Positions 52,177 through 61,394 of a stretch of DNA of 64,000 nt are shown here, one piece after another; position 1 is the stretch's first letter, and each line of letters opens with the position of its first letter. The DNA comes from Burkholderia guangdongensis. GTDB lineage: Bacteria; Pseudomonadota; Gammaproteobacteria; Burkholderiales; Burkholderiaceae. Where the stretch lies: the NCBI RefSeq assembly GCF_013403875.1, contig NZ_JACBNX010000010.1:62001-126000 (forward strand), read 5' to 3'. The position numbers and the translations under genes are program-made. Below the pieces are notes generated by a model that saw nothing but the letters and a program-made list of their open reading frames with translations, was not told the DNA's origin and searched no databases.

Positions 52177-53205
52177 ATGCATACCGTCGCAGTGATCGCC
52201 TACGAAGGCATCAGCCCGTTCCATCTCTCCGTGCCGTGCATCGTGTTCGGCGACGATCTCACCCGCCTCGGCGCGCCACGTTATCGCCTGCTGGTCTGCG
52301 GCGAACGGCCCGGGCTCGTGTCGACGATGTCCGGATTCAACCTCGAAATCACGCACGATCTGTCCGCGCTCGATCACGCGGATACGGTGATCATGCCGGC
52401 CTGGCGCGATCCCGACGAACGCGCGCCCGACGCGCTGCTCGATGCGCTGCGCGACGCGCGCCGCCGCGGCGCGCGTCTCGTCGGCCTGTGCCTCGGCACG
52501 TTCGTGATGGCCGAAGCGGGGCTGCTCGACGGCCGCACCGCGGCCACGCACTGGGCGTGGAGCGACGACTTCGTGAAGAAATTCCCGCGCGTGACGCTGA
52601 ATCGCCATGCGCTGTACGTCGAGGACGACGGCATCCTCACGTCGGCGGGCACCGCCGCCGCGATCGACTGCTGCCTGCAGCTGATCCGCTCGGATCACGG
52701 CGCGGAAATCGCGAACCGGATCGCGCGCCGCCTCGTCGTCGCGCCGCAGCGTCACGGCGATCAGGCGCAATACATCGAGGCGCCGCTGCCGGTCGCCGAG
52801 GGCACCGACACGTTCGGCATCACGCTCGACTGGGCGATCGAGCATCTGGAGCAGCCGCTGTGCCTCGATCTGCTCGCGTCGAAAGCCGGGATGAGCCGGC
52901 GCAACTTCACGCGACGCTTCCGGGACAAGACCGGCACATCGTTTTCGCAGTGGATCCTCACGCATCGGCTGAACGCCGCGCAGCGCCTGCTCGAGACCAG
53001 CGACAAGTCGCTCGATCACATCGCCGACATCGTCGGCTTCGGCTCGACCGTGTCGTTTCGCCAGCATTTCACGAGCACGTTCTCGATTTCGCCGAGCGCC
53101 TATCGTAGACAATTCGGTAGACAGTTCGATGGACAATTCGGTCCGCAATCCGGTCCGCAATCCGGAGGGCAATTCAGCGAGCCGCTCGTCGGGCTTTCAA
53201 AGTGA
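52177..53205 (+). CDS. GlxA/FtrA-type AraC regulator with repeat tail
   Basis: The 342-residue protein has an N-terminal DJ-1/PfpI domain (VAVIAYEGISPFHLSVPCIVF, LVGLCLGTFVMAEAGLLDGR) and a C-terminal AraC double HTH (LASKAGMSRRNFTRRFRDKTG, IADIVGFGSTVSFRQHF). The last 35 residues are a Gln-Phe-Gly-x repeat coded by a 12-bp tandem array, outside the usual fold. The ATG at 52177 is chosen over a TTG at 52150. It probably regulates the divergent cysteine hydrolase. Confidence 0.9.
   Translation: MHTVAVIAYEGISPFHLSVPCIVFGDDLTRLGAPRYRLLVCGERPGLVSTMSGFNLEITHDLSALDHADTVIMPAWRDPDERAPDALLDALRDARRRGARLVGLCLGTFVMAEAGLLDGRTAATHWAWSDDFVKKFPRVTLNRHALYVEDDGILTSAGTAAAIDCCLQLIRSDHGAEIANRIARRLVVAPQRHGDQAQYIEAPLPVAEGTDTFGITLDWAIEHLEQPLCLDLLASKAGMSRRNFTRRFRDKTGTSFSQWILTHRLNAAQRLLETSDKSLDHIADIVGFGSTVSFRQHFTSTFSISPSAYRRQFGRQFDGQFGPQSGPQSGGQFSEPLVGLSK
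53107..53178. repeat. 12-bp tandem repeat at the 3' end of a glxA-type gene
   Basis: Six related units such as AGACAATTCGGT, GGACAATTCGGT and CCGCAATCCGGT code for repeated Gln-Phe/Ser-Gly-x at the C-terminus. The frame is kept by the 12-base unit. Confidence 0.82.
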
Positions 53206-53289
53206 CGCGAGCCGCCTCACAATGGCGACGCCCTTTCGGCGACGGACACGCCGCGCCGACACCGACTCCCGCCTTCTTCGAAACACACG

Positions 53290-54153
53290 ATGATTAGACC
53301 GCTGTTCGACCTGGACCTGCTGCGCGCGCTCGTGATGGTCGCCGATTGCGGCAGCTTCACGACCGCGTCCGCGCGGCTCCATTCGACGCAATCGACGGTC
53401 AGCCAGAAAGTGCGGCGGCTCGAGGAGATGGCCGGACACCGGTTGCTGGATCGCGGCACGCGCGACGTGCAACCGACCGACGCCGGCGAGATCCTGCTCG
53501 GCTACGCGCGCCGGATGCTCACGCTGAACGACGACATTCTCGAAGCGCTATCGGGCGCGACGGTCGCGCTGACGGTGCGGCTCGGCGTGCCCGAGGATTT
53601 CGTCGCCGGCCGCACGACGCACATGCTCGCCGCATTCAAGCGCCGGCATCCGCAGGTCAAGCTCGAGGTGACGAGCGGCATGAGCCGCGATCTGAGCAAC
53701 GCGTTCGATCACGGCGATCTCGACCTCGTGCTCGTCAAGCAGCGGCGCGACAGCCGCGAAGCGGTCGCGCGCTGGCCCGAGAAGCTGAAGTGGATCGACA
53801 GCGCGGCGCAGCCGTCGTTCGAGCTCGATCCGATTCCGATCGTCGCGTTTCCGCCGCGCGGCCTCTATCGCGACGACATGATCAAGGCGATCGAGGAGCG
53901 CGGCCGGCGCTGGCGGATCAGCTTCACGAGCTCGAGCCTGAGCGGCGTCCAGGCGGCGGTCGCCGACGGGCTCGGCATCAGCCTGCTGCCCGCGCGCGCG
54001 GTCACGGCCGAGCATAGGGTGCTGACGACGAAGCACGGCTTCGTGCCGATCGAGTCGATGGACATCGCGATCCTGCACCGGCCGACGGTCGACCCGGTCG
54101 TCAAGGAGCTCGCGCTCGCGCTCGGCGAGCTGATCGAGCACGAGCGGCGGTGA
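53290..54153 (+). CDS. LysR family transcriptional regulator
   Basis: The 287-residue protein has the LysR HTH (residues 7-65: LRALVMVADCGSFTTASARLHSTQSTVSQKVRRLE in pieces) and a substrate-binding-like sensor (LRLGVPEDFVAGRTTHML-type start, GVQAAVADGLGISLLPARAV). It ends 3 bases before the convergent amidohydrolase gene, which it may regulate, though LysR genes usually sit divergent to targets. The start ATG is the one that opens the HTH. Confidence 0.92.
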   Translation: MIRPLFDLDLLRALVMVADCGSFTTASARLHSTQSTVSQKVRRLEEMAGHRLLDRGTRDVQPTDAGEILLGYARRMLTLNDDILEALSGATVALTVRLGVPEDFVAGRTTHMLAAFKRRHPQVKLEVTSGMSRDLSNAFDHGDLDLVLVKQRRDSREAVARWPEKLKWIDSAAQPSFELDPIPIVAFPPRGLYRDDMIKAIEERGRRWRISFTSSSLSGVQAAVADGLGISLLPARAVTAEHRVLTTKHGFVPIESMDIAILHRPTVDPVVKELALALGELIEHERR

Positions 54154-54156
54154 TCG

Positions 54157-55356
54157 TCACCGCAAGAAGTTCAGCCTCGGCGTGACGGGCGCATCGGTCG
54201 CGGGCACGCCGCGCCGCACGACCCAGCGCGCGCCCGGCACGCCGGCAACCGCCGCCGCCGCGTTCGGCGCATCGACCGCGACGAACGTCGCTTCGCAGCC
54301 GACTTCGATTCCGTAGCCATCCTTACCGATCACGCGCGCGCCCGCGTGCGTCGCCATTTCGAGCGCGACGTTCAGTTCGTCATCCGTATAAAAGCCCGAC
54401 CGATAGCCGACGAGATTCGCGCGCTGCAGCATGTCGCCGTTGCCGTACGGCCACCACGCGTCGCCGATGTTGTCGTTGCCGGTGAACACGTGCACGCCCG
54501 CCGCGCGCAGTTGCCGCACCGGCGGGAACGCGCAATCGCCGGGCGCGTTCGTCAGGATCGCGACGCCCGCGTCGGCGAGCGCCGCGGCCGTGCGCGCGAC
54601 GTCGTCCGCCGGCACTTCGCCGAGCGCATACGCGTGACTGACCGCGACGCGCCCATGCAGACCCGACGCGCGCGTGCGCGCCGCGATCCGCAGCAGTTGC
54701 TCGATGCCCTGCTGCCCCGGCTCGTGCAGATGGATGTCGATCTTCGCGCCGCGCTTTTCCGCGATACCGAACACGATGTCGAGCTGGCCGTCCGCGTCGC
54801 CGTCGAGCGTCGTCGGATCGATGCCGCCGACGACGCCCGCGCCTTCGCGCACCGCCGCGTCGAGCATGTCCGCGGTGCCGGCGCACGACACGACGCCGGC
54901 CTGCGGAAACGCGACGAGCTCGATGTCGACGATCCCGCGCCACTTCTCGCGCGCCGCCATCACCGCATGCAGGTTCGTGAGGCCGGTCGTCGCATCGACG
55001 TCGACGTGGCTGCGCATCGCGACCGTGCCGAACGCAGCGGCCTGTGCGATCAGCGCGTCCGCGCGCTCGGCGATCGGCCGCGCGGTGCCGAGCAGACGCT
55101 TCTCGGCCGCGAGCCGTTCGCGCAGTGTCGCGGCGGGCTCGTGCGGATGCCAGCGGTCGCCGACGAAGCTCTTGTCGAGATGGATGTGGCCGTCGACGAA
55201 GCCGGGCAGCACGACCCGGCCGCCGAGGTCGACCGTGTCGGCGGTGGCGCCTTCGGGGCGCTCGGCGCCGACGGCGGCGAAGCGGCCGTCCCGAACGGCC
55301 AGATGCAGCGGGCGGCCGTTTCGGTCGACGGCGTTGATGAATACGCGATCAAACAT
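54157..55356 (-). CDS. cytosine-deaminase-type amidohydrolase
   Basis: The 399-residue protein has the amidohydrolase metal and catalytic motifs: GHIHLDKSF, HVDVDATTGLTNL, DIHLHEPGQQG, VSHAYALGE and the aspartate in TGNDNIGDAW. This pattern is that of cytosine deaminase and its relatives (isocytosine, creatinine or triazine aminohydrolases). The substrate is not fixed. The ATG at 55356 has GAGAG upstream. It converges with a LysR gene. Confidence 0.88.
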   Translation of the reverse strand: MFDRVFINAVDRNGRPLHLAVRDGRFAAVGAERPEGATADTVDLGGRVVLPGFVDGHIHLDKSFVGDRWHPHEPAATLRERLAAEKRLLGTARPIAERADALIAQAAAFGTVAMRSHVDVDATTGLTNLHAVMAAREKWRGIVDIELVAFPQAGVVSCAGTADMLDAAVREGAGVVGGIDPTTLDGDADGQLDIVFGIAEKRGAKIDIHLHEPGQQGIEQLLRIAARTRASGLHGRVAVSHAYALGEVPADDVARTAAALADAGVAILTNAPGDCAFPPVRQLRAAGVHVFTGNDNIGDAWWPYGNGDMLQRANLVGYRSGFYTDDELNVALEMATHAGARVIGKDGYGIEVGCEATFVAVDAPNAAAAVAGVPGARWVVRRGVPATDAPVTPRLNFLR

Positions 55357-55771
55357 GGGAAGTCTCTCGGTGATGTCCGGCCTTCGGCCGCGTCGATTCA
55401 CGATGGCGAATCCGGCGCGCCGCGGCCGTGTGTTGGGGAATCGCGGTCACGATATCGGACGCGCTCCGGCCGCACCAATTAAATGTTGCGATGCGACGCA
55501 TTCGATTCCGCGATGTGCGCGACGACACCGGGCGGAGTTCGCGGCATCGATGCGGGCGGCGTTTTCGGTGCGCGCCCGGGACCGCGAATCCGCGCTCGGG
55601 GCCGTGAATTCGCGCGCTCCGGGCCTTGCGGCAAACGGGATGTCGGCGGCAACAGACTTTACACGTTGTTACGCGCGCGGCCCGGACGCCCATCCCGGCT
55701 TTCCTTATACTCACGCGCATTCGCCCAGTGGCGATTCCCGTCGCGAACGCGATGCCGTTGCAGGAAACACG
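55357..55771. other. divergent intergenic region, amidohydrolase / lipoprotein
   Basis: These 415 bases show no gene. A TATACT near 55706-55711 about 61 bases before the lipoprotein ATG may be its -10 element. Confidence 0.45.
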
Positions 55772-56401
55772 ATGATGCGCATACCCACTCAAAAAACCGT
55801 TCTGTTCGCCGCGCTCGTCGCCACGGCGGCGCTTCCGCTGACCGCGTGTGTCGCGCCGGGCTATGCCCCGTACGGCGCGCAGCCGGGCTATCAGGCCCAG
55901 CCGCAGTATGCGCAGCCGCAGTACGCTCAACCGCCGCAATACGCGCAACCGTCGTACTCGCAGCCGGGCTACGTGCAGCCCGCGCCCGGCTATCCGCAGA
56001 ACTCGGCGCCGCCGTACTCGAACGGCGGCCCGAACGACCCGTATGCTGCGCAGTATGGCACGCAGTACGGGACGATCGCGAACATCCAGCCGGTCAGCGG
56101 CGCGGTGGGTCCGTCGGGCGTCGCGGGCACCGTCGTCGGCGCGCTGATCGGCGGCGTGCTCGGCAACCAGATCGGCCATGGCCACGGCCGCGACGCGGCA
56201 ACCGTGATCGGCGCGCTCGGCGGCGCGGTCGCCGGCAACCAGATCGGCCAGCAGATGGGCGCCGCGCAGCCGCCGAGCAGCTACCGGATCGACGTGCAGG
56301 TCAGCGACGGCTCGATGCGCTCGTTCGACGTGCAGTCGCCGGGCGACCTGCGGCCGGGCGATCGCGTGCAGATCAACGGCAACCAGCTTTCGCGGTATTG
56401 A
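55772..56401 (+). CDS. glycine-zipper outer-membrane lipoprotein (SlyB/OsmB-like)
   Basis: The 209-residue protein has a lipoprotein signal with lipobox LPLTAC, then a Tyr/Gln/Pro repeat (QPQYAQ, QPPQYAQ, QPSYSQ, residues 34-80) and a two-helix glycine zipper (VAGTVVGALIGGVLGNQIGHG and TVIGALGGAVAGNQIGQQMG, the second separated by HGRDAA), ending in a small domain. Such proteins sit in the outer membrane and respond to stress. AGGA fixes the ATG. Two adjacent ATG codons exist; the first is used. Confidence 0.88.
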   Translation: MMRIPTQKTVLFAALVATAALPLTACVAPGYAPYGAQPGYQAQPQYAQPQYAQPPQYAQPSYSQPGYVQPAPGYPQNSAPPYSNGGPNDPYAAQYGTQYGTIANIQPVSGAVGPSGVAGTVVGALIGGVLGNQIGHGHGRDAATVIGALGGAVAGNQIGQQMGAAQPPSSYRIDVQVSDGSMRSFDVQSPGDLRPGDRVQINGNQLSRY

Positions 56402-56445
56402 TCTCGCGAGACCGGCTCGGCCACCCTCATCCCGCCTGCCTCGAT

Positions 56446-56964
56446 ATGCCGACTCCGACGATCACGATCCGCCAGCTCGACGACACCGACGCCGCCCGCT
56501 TCAAAGCGCTGCGCGTGCGCGCGATCGAGCTCTCGCCGACGTCGTTCCTGCCGACCCGCGACGAGGAAAACAGCCGCTCTCTCGACGAAGTCGCAGCGCG
56601 CATCCGGACGACGGACACGCAGACTGTCTTCGGCGCATTCGACGCGGATACGCTGATCGGCATCACCGGGGTGCGCCGCGAGACGCTCACGCAACTCCGC
56701 CACAAGGCAACCGTCTGGGGCGTGTTCGTCGATCCGGCGTTCCGCGGCCGCGGCATCGCGCAACGCCTGCTCGACGCCGCGACCGCGCACGCGGCTGACG
56801 TCTGGCACTGCGTGCAGGTGACGCTCGGCGTGAACGCGAACAACGACGCGGCGAAGCGCCTGTACGTCGCGCAAGGATTCGTCCGGTTCGGCACCGAGCC
56901 GCGCGCCACCCTCGTGGACGGCCGATTCTACGACGAGGAATACATGGTCAAGACGCTGAAGTAA
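56446..56964 (+). CDS. GNAT family N-acetyltransferase
   Basis: The 172-residue protein has the GNAT acetyl-CoA loop in VDPAFRGRGIAQRLLDAATAHA and the C-terminal VTLGVNANNDAAKRLYVAQGFVRFGTEP, both typical of ribosomal-protein or small-molecule acetyltransferases. N-terminal IRQLDDTDAARFKALRVRAIE is the family opening. No specific acceptor can be named. It follows the lipoprotein gene at 44 bases; a shared transcript is possible. Confidence 0.9.
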   Translation: MPTPTITIRQLDDTDAARFKALRVRAIELSPTSFLPTRDEENSRSLDEVAARIRTTDTQTVFGAFDADTLIGITGVRRETLTQLRHKATVWGVFVDPAFRGRGIAQRLLDAATAHAADVWHCVQVTLGVNANNDAAKRLYVAQGFVRFGTEPRATLVDGRFYDEEYMVKTLK

Positions 56965-57175
56965 CGGGTGGCGCCGGCGCGGATCGGCCGTTAGTTGCAT
57001 TACCAAAGCCGCAGACTCCAAGCCGCTGACCCAAAGCCTCACACGCCACCCGATCTTTATGCGCACAAACTCGCATCGCACCCCGTCCGTCCGCGACCGT
57101 ACCGGGATCGACCGCGCCGGCGGAATATGACAAGCTCGGAGTCCGTGATTCAACCACCCGTCCGAGGAACCTGAA

Positions 57176-58534
57176 TTGCCGATTCGCCACGGAGTCGATC
57201 TCACCCGCGCCCGCGCATTGCTCGAACGCGAACGCCAGGCGTTCACCGACGCCATGCCGAAATCCCGCGCACTGTCCGCGCAAGCCGCCGAGCACCTGCT
57301 GTTCGGCGTCCCGCTGCACTGGATGCAGGACTGGTCGACGCCGTTCTCCCTGTACGTCGATCACGCGCAGGGCGCGCATTTCACCGACGTCGATGGCCAT
57401 CGCTACGTCGACTTCTGTCTCGGCGACACCGGCGCGATGTTCGGCCACGCGCCCGCGCCGGTCGCCCGCGCGCTCGCCGAGCAGGCGACGCGCGGCTACA
57501 CGACGATGCTGCCGAGCGAGGACGCCGCGTGGGTCGCCGCCGAGCTTGCGCGCCGCTTCAGGCTGCCGTACTGGCAGTTCGCGCTCAGCGCGACCGACGC
57601 GAACCGCTTCGTGCTGCGCTGGGCGCGCGCCGCGACCGGCCGCAAGACGATCGTCGTCTTCAACGGCTGCTATCACGGCACCGTCGACGACGTGTTCGTC
57701 GATCTCGTCGACGGCCGCGCGGTGCAGCGCGACAGCCTGCTCGGCCAGGCGCACGATCTGCTTGCGTACACGCGCGTCGTCGAGTTCAACGATCTCGACG
57801 CGCTCGAAGCCGCGCTGAAGGACGGCGACGTCGCGTGCGTGCTCGCCGAGCCGGCGATGACGAACATCGGCATGGTGCTGCCCGACGAAGGGTTCTGGCG
57901 TGCGGCACGCGCACTCACGCGCCGCTACGGCACGCTGCTCGCGATCGACGAAACGCACACGATCAGCAGCGGCCCCGGCGGCTACGCGGTCGCGCACGGA
58001 CTCGAGCCGGATCTGCTCATCGTCGGCAAGCCGATCGGCGGCGGCGTGCCGTGCGCGGTCTACGGGTTCAGCGCCGCGTTCGCGGAGCGCGCGAAGCACG
58101 CGAAGCTGAACGCGCCGCCCGGCCATTCGGGTATCGGCACGACGCTGACCGCGAATATGCTCGCGATGCACGCGATCCGCGCGACGCTCGCCGAGGTGAT
58201 GACCGACGCCGCGTACGCGCATATGTTCGAGCTCGCCGCGCGCCTCGCGTCGGGGCTCGAGCAGGCGATCGCGAAGCGCGGGCTGCCGTGGTGCGTGACG
58301 CGGATCGGCGCGCGCACCGAGTTTCAGTTCGCGCCGGCACCGCCGCGCAACGGCACGATCGCCGGGCAGCAGCTCGACAGCGAACTCGAGCACATCGTGC
58401 ATCTGTATCTGCTCAATCGCGGCGTGCTGATCACGCCGTTCCACAACATGATGCTGATCTGCCCGGACACGTCGGCGGCCGACGTCGACCGGCTCGTCGC
58501 GCAGTTCGACGCGTGCATCGGCGAGCTGGCCTGA
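57176..58534 (+). CDS. class III PLP-dependent aminotransferase
   Basis: The 452-residue protein has the class III fold: GDTGAMFGHAPAPV, VVFNGCYHGTVDDVF, the aspartate in LLAIDETHTISSGPGG and the Schiff-base lysine in LLIVGKPIGGGVPC. It is close to glutamate-1-semialdehyde-aminomutase-like and omega-aminotransferase enzymes of beta-proteobacteria, with an unusual N-terminus before the usual GxxxxxDVDG. A TTG start at 57176 is chosen because GAGGA lies 7 bases upstream and no better ATG exists. The substrate is unknown. Confidence 0.87.
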   Translation: MPIRHGVDLTRARALLERERQAFTDAMPKSRALSAQAAEHLLFGVPLHWMQDWSTPFSLYVDHAQGAHFTDVDGHRYVDFCLGDTGAMFGHAPAPVARALAEQATRGYTTMLPSEDAAWVAAELARRFRLPYWQFALSATDANRFVLRWARAATGRKTIVVFNGCYHGTVDDVFVDLVDGRAVQRDSLLGQAHDLLAYTRVVEFNDLDALEAALKDGDVACVLAEPAMTNIGMVLPDEGFWRAARALTRRYGTLLAIDETHTISSGPGGYAVAHGLEPDLLIVGKPIGGGVPCAVYGFSAAFAERAKHAKLNAPPGHSGIGTTLTANMLAMHAIRATLAEVMTDAAYAHMFELAARLASGLEQAIAKRGLPWCVTRIGARTEFQFAPAPPRNGTIAGQQLDSELEHIVHLYLLNRGVLITPFHNMMLICPDTSAADVDRLVAQFDACIGELA

Positions 58535-58898
58535 CGACCGGATCACGCACGCATCACACACCCATACCGCACGCATGTTCCGCCGGCCAGCGCCGGCCGG
58601 CGGAGCGCGACGCGCCCCTCCCCCGCCCCCTGCGCGCGCCTGCGCCCGTCGGATAGACCCTCCCCACCACGCATGCCGGCGCCCAAGTGCCGCGTATGAC
58701 GTTATCATCGATGTTTAGCCGCCGTTCGCCGGCCTGCCTGACGCAACCAGCCCCTGCGTCGGACGGCCGGGCAGCCCGAACGGTCCGCCCGCATCCGGCG
58801 TCGCGTCCGCGCAGGACGCCCCGCCCCGCCGGGCCTGGCATACAAAGCGTCGCGGCACGATCCGCGCGCGACGAATATTCTTCACACGGAAGGCAAAC
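58535..58898. other. upstream region of glcB
   Basis: These 364 bases hold no gene. The region contains the glcB promoter; the segment around 58695-58720 (TGACGTTATCATCGATG) is its AT-richest part. No glyoxylate or GlcC-type site could be assigned. Confidence 0.45.
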
Positions 58899-61073
58899 AT
58901 GATCGACCATCACGGACTGCAGGTTTCGGAAGCACTGAGCCTGTTCATCGAAAACGAAGCGATGCCCGGCACGGGCATCGACAAGGACGCGTTCTGGCGC
59001 GATTTCTCCGCGCTGGTGCACGACCTTGCGCCGAAAAACCGCGCGCTGCTCGCCGAGCGCGACCGCCTGCAGTTGGAGCTCGACGCGTGGCATCGCGCGA
59101 ACCCCGGCCCGGTCCGCGATCCCGCCGCCTACCGCGCGTTCCTCGAAAAGATCGGCTATCTGGTGCCGGTGCCCGCGAGCGTGTCGGTGACGACCGAGAA
59201 CGTCGATCGCGAGATCGCCGAGCAGGCCGGCCCGCAGCTCGTCGTGCCGCTGTCGAACGCGCGCTACGCGCTGAACGCCGCGAACGCGCGCTGGGGCAGC
59301 CTGTACGACGCGCTGTACGGCACCGACGCGCTGCCCGAGGACGACGGCGCCGAGCGCACGTCCGTGTACAACCCGGTGCGCGGCCAGCGCGTGATCGACT
59401 ACGCGCGCGGCGTGCTCGACCGCGCGGCGCCGCTCGCGGCCGGCTCGCATCGCGACGCGCTGCGCTATCGCGTCGACGGCGGCAAGCTCGTCGTCGACAC
59501 GAACAACGGCGCAACGGGCCTCGCGCAGCCCGCGCAGTTCGTCGGCTACCAGGGCACGGCCGATGCGCCGTCCGCGATCCTGCTGAAGCACAACGGCCTG
59601 CACATCGAGATCCAGGTCGACGCGTCGACGCCGATCGGCCGCTCGGATCTCGCGAACGTGAAGGACGTCGTCGTCGAGGCGGCGGTCTCGACGATCATCG
59701 ACTGCGAGGATTCGGTCGCCGCGGTCGACGCCGAGGACAAGGTGCAGCTCTACCGCAACTGGCTCGGACTGATGCAGGGCACGCTCGTCGAGGAAGTCGC
59801 GAAGGGCGGCAAGACCTTCACGCGCCGGCTCGCCGCCGATCGCACCTACACCACGCCCGACGGCGGCACGCTGGCGCTGCACGGCCGCTCGCTGCTGTTC
59901 GTGCGCAACGTCGGCCATCTGATGACGAACGGCGCGGTGCTCGACCGCGACGGCCACGAGATTCCGGAAGGGATTCTCGACGCCGTCGTCACGGTGCTGT
60001 GCTCGCTGCACGACCTGAAGTCGAAGCGGAACTCGCGCACCGGCTCGATCTACATCGTGAAGCCGAAGATGCACGGCCCGGTGGAAGTCGCGTTCGCGAG
60101 CGAGCTGTTCGGCCGCATCGAGGATCTGTACGGCGTGCCGCGCAACACGCTGAAGATGGGGATCATGGATGAAGAGCGCCGCACGAGCGTGAATCTGTCC
60201 GCGTGCATCGCGGCGGCGGCGGCACGCGTCGCGTTCATCAACACCGGCTTCCTCGACCGCACCGGCGACGAGATGCACACCGCGATGGAAGCGGGCCCGA
60301 TGATCCGCAAGGGCGACATGAAGACGTCCGCGTGGATTACCGCGTACGAGCGCAGCAACGTGCTCGCCGGCCTCGCTGCCGGGCTGCGCGGCCGCGCGCA
60401 GATCGGCAAGGGGATGTGGGCGATGCCGGACCTGATGCACGCGATGCTCGAGCAGAAGATCGCGCATCCGCGCGCGGGCGCGAACACGGCATGGGTGCCG
60501 TCGCCGACCGCCGCGACGCTGCACGCGCTCCACTATCACGACGTCGACGTACAGGCCGTCCAGCAGGAACTCGAGAAGATCGACTACGCGGGCGAGCGCG
60601 GCGCGCTGCTCGACGGGCTGCTGAGCGTGCCGATCGTCGAGCGCGCGAACTGGAGCGAAGAAGAGATCCTGCGCGAAATCGAGAACAACGCGCAGGGGAT
60701 CCTCGGCTACGTCGTGCGCTGGGTCGAACAGGGCGTCGGCTGCTCGAAGGTGCCGGACATCAACAACGTCGGCCTGATGGAAGACCGCGCAACGCTGCGC
60801 ATCTCGAGCCAGCACATCGCGAACTGGCTGCGTCACGGCGTCGTCGCCGAGGACTTCGTGCTCGGCGTGTTCAAGCGGATGGCGCGCGTCGTCGACGAGC
60901 AGAACGCCGGCGATCCGAACTACCGTCCGATGGCGCCGAACTACGACGCATCGGTCGCGTTCCAGGCCGCGCTCGCGCTGACGCTGCAGGGCCGGGCGCA
61001 GCCGAGCGGCTACACCGAGCCGCTGCTGCATCGCTTCCGCCTCGCGTTCAAGGCCGCGCAGCACACGCACTGA
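58899..61073 (+). CDS. glcB: malate synthase G
   Basis: The 724-residue enzyme condenses glyoxylate and acetyl-CoA to malate in glycolate/glyoxylate use. It is one residue longer than the 723-residue E. coli GlcB. Seen are [17 protein letters not shown] (magnesium and substrate region), [44 protein letters not shown] (catalytic and metal Asp/Glu) and [18 protein letters not shown] precedes the ATG. No glcDEF genes are nearby; the gene stands alone and ends in a strong terminator. Confidence 0.97.
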   Translation: MIDHHGLQVSEALSLFIENEAMPGTGIDKDAFWRDFSALVHDLAPKNRALLAERDRLQLELDAWHRANPGPVRDPAAYRAFLEKIGYLVPVPASVSVTTENVDREIAEQAGPQLVVPLSNARYALNAANARWGSLYDALYGTDALPEDDGAERTSVYNPVRGQRVIDYARGVLDRAAPLAAGSHRDALRYRVDGGKLVVDTNNGATGLAQPAQFVGYQGTADAPSAILLKHNGLHIEIQVDASTPIGRSDLANVKDVVVEAAVSTIIDCEDSVAAVDAEDKVQLYRNWLGLMQGTLVEEVAKGGKTFTRRLAADRTYTTPDGGTLALHGRSLLFVRNVGHLMTNGAVLDRDGHEIPEGILDAVVTVLCSLHDLKSKRNSRTGSIYIVKPKMHGPVEVAFASELFGRIEDLYGVPRNTLKMGIMDEERRTSVNLSACIAAAAARVAFINTGFLDRTGDEMHTAMEAGPMIRKGDMKTSAWITAYERSNVLAGLAAGLRGRAQIGKGMWAMPDLMHAMLEQKIAHPRAGANTAWVPSPTAATLHALHYHDVDVQAVQQELEKIDYAGERGALLDGLLSVPIVERANWSEEEILREIENNAQGILGYVVRWVEQGVGCSKVPDINNVGLMEDRATLRISSQHIANWLRHGVVAEDFVLGVFKRMARVVDEQNAGDPNYRPMAPNYDASVAFQAALALTLQGRAQPSGYTEPLLHRFRLAFKAAQHTH

Positions 61074-61394
61074 CGCACCGCGACACACCGACACACCCAA
61101 TCGCACGCGCGCAGCGCACTCGACGGGCGGCCCACGGGCCGCCCGTTTTCGTTCCGGCGCCGGCATCGCGCGACTGCGAAACCCCCTCCGCCATCCCGTG
61201 ATATCGCCCGTAATAAAGCGTCAGATTACTGTTCTCCACGCGCCAATGCGCGCGCTATACTGCCCCGACCGAGGGCTGCGGCTGCCCGGCATGCAACGCC
61301 AAACGGATCGCCGCCCGGATAGTCACATGAATACAACCGCATCGCGCCGCCTTGCGTCTGTCGCACGGCGGCGAAGCCCACCGATCGTCGGAAC
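61074..61394. other. intergenic region, glcB / diguanylate cyclase
   Basis: These 321 bases contain the glcB terminator (61123-61149) and a TATACT at 61256-61261 that may be the -10 of the cyclase gene. No gene is seen. Confidence 0.5.
61123..61149 (+). terminator. intrinsic terminator of glcB
   Basis: ACGGGCGGCCC pairs with GGGCCGCCCGT across a short AC loop and is followed by TTT, a typical rho-independent stop. Confidence 0.82.

Noticed and set aside
58554..61166. An 870-codon open frame opposite glcB.
   Set aside because: Same reason: low-complexity translation antisense to a certain gene.
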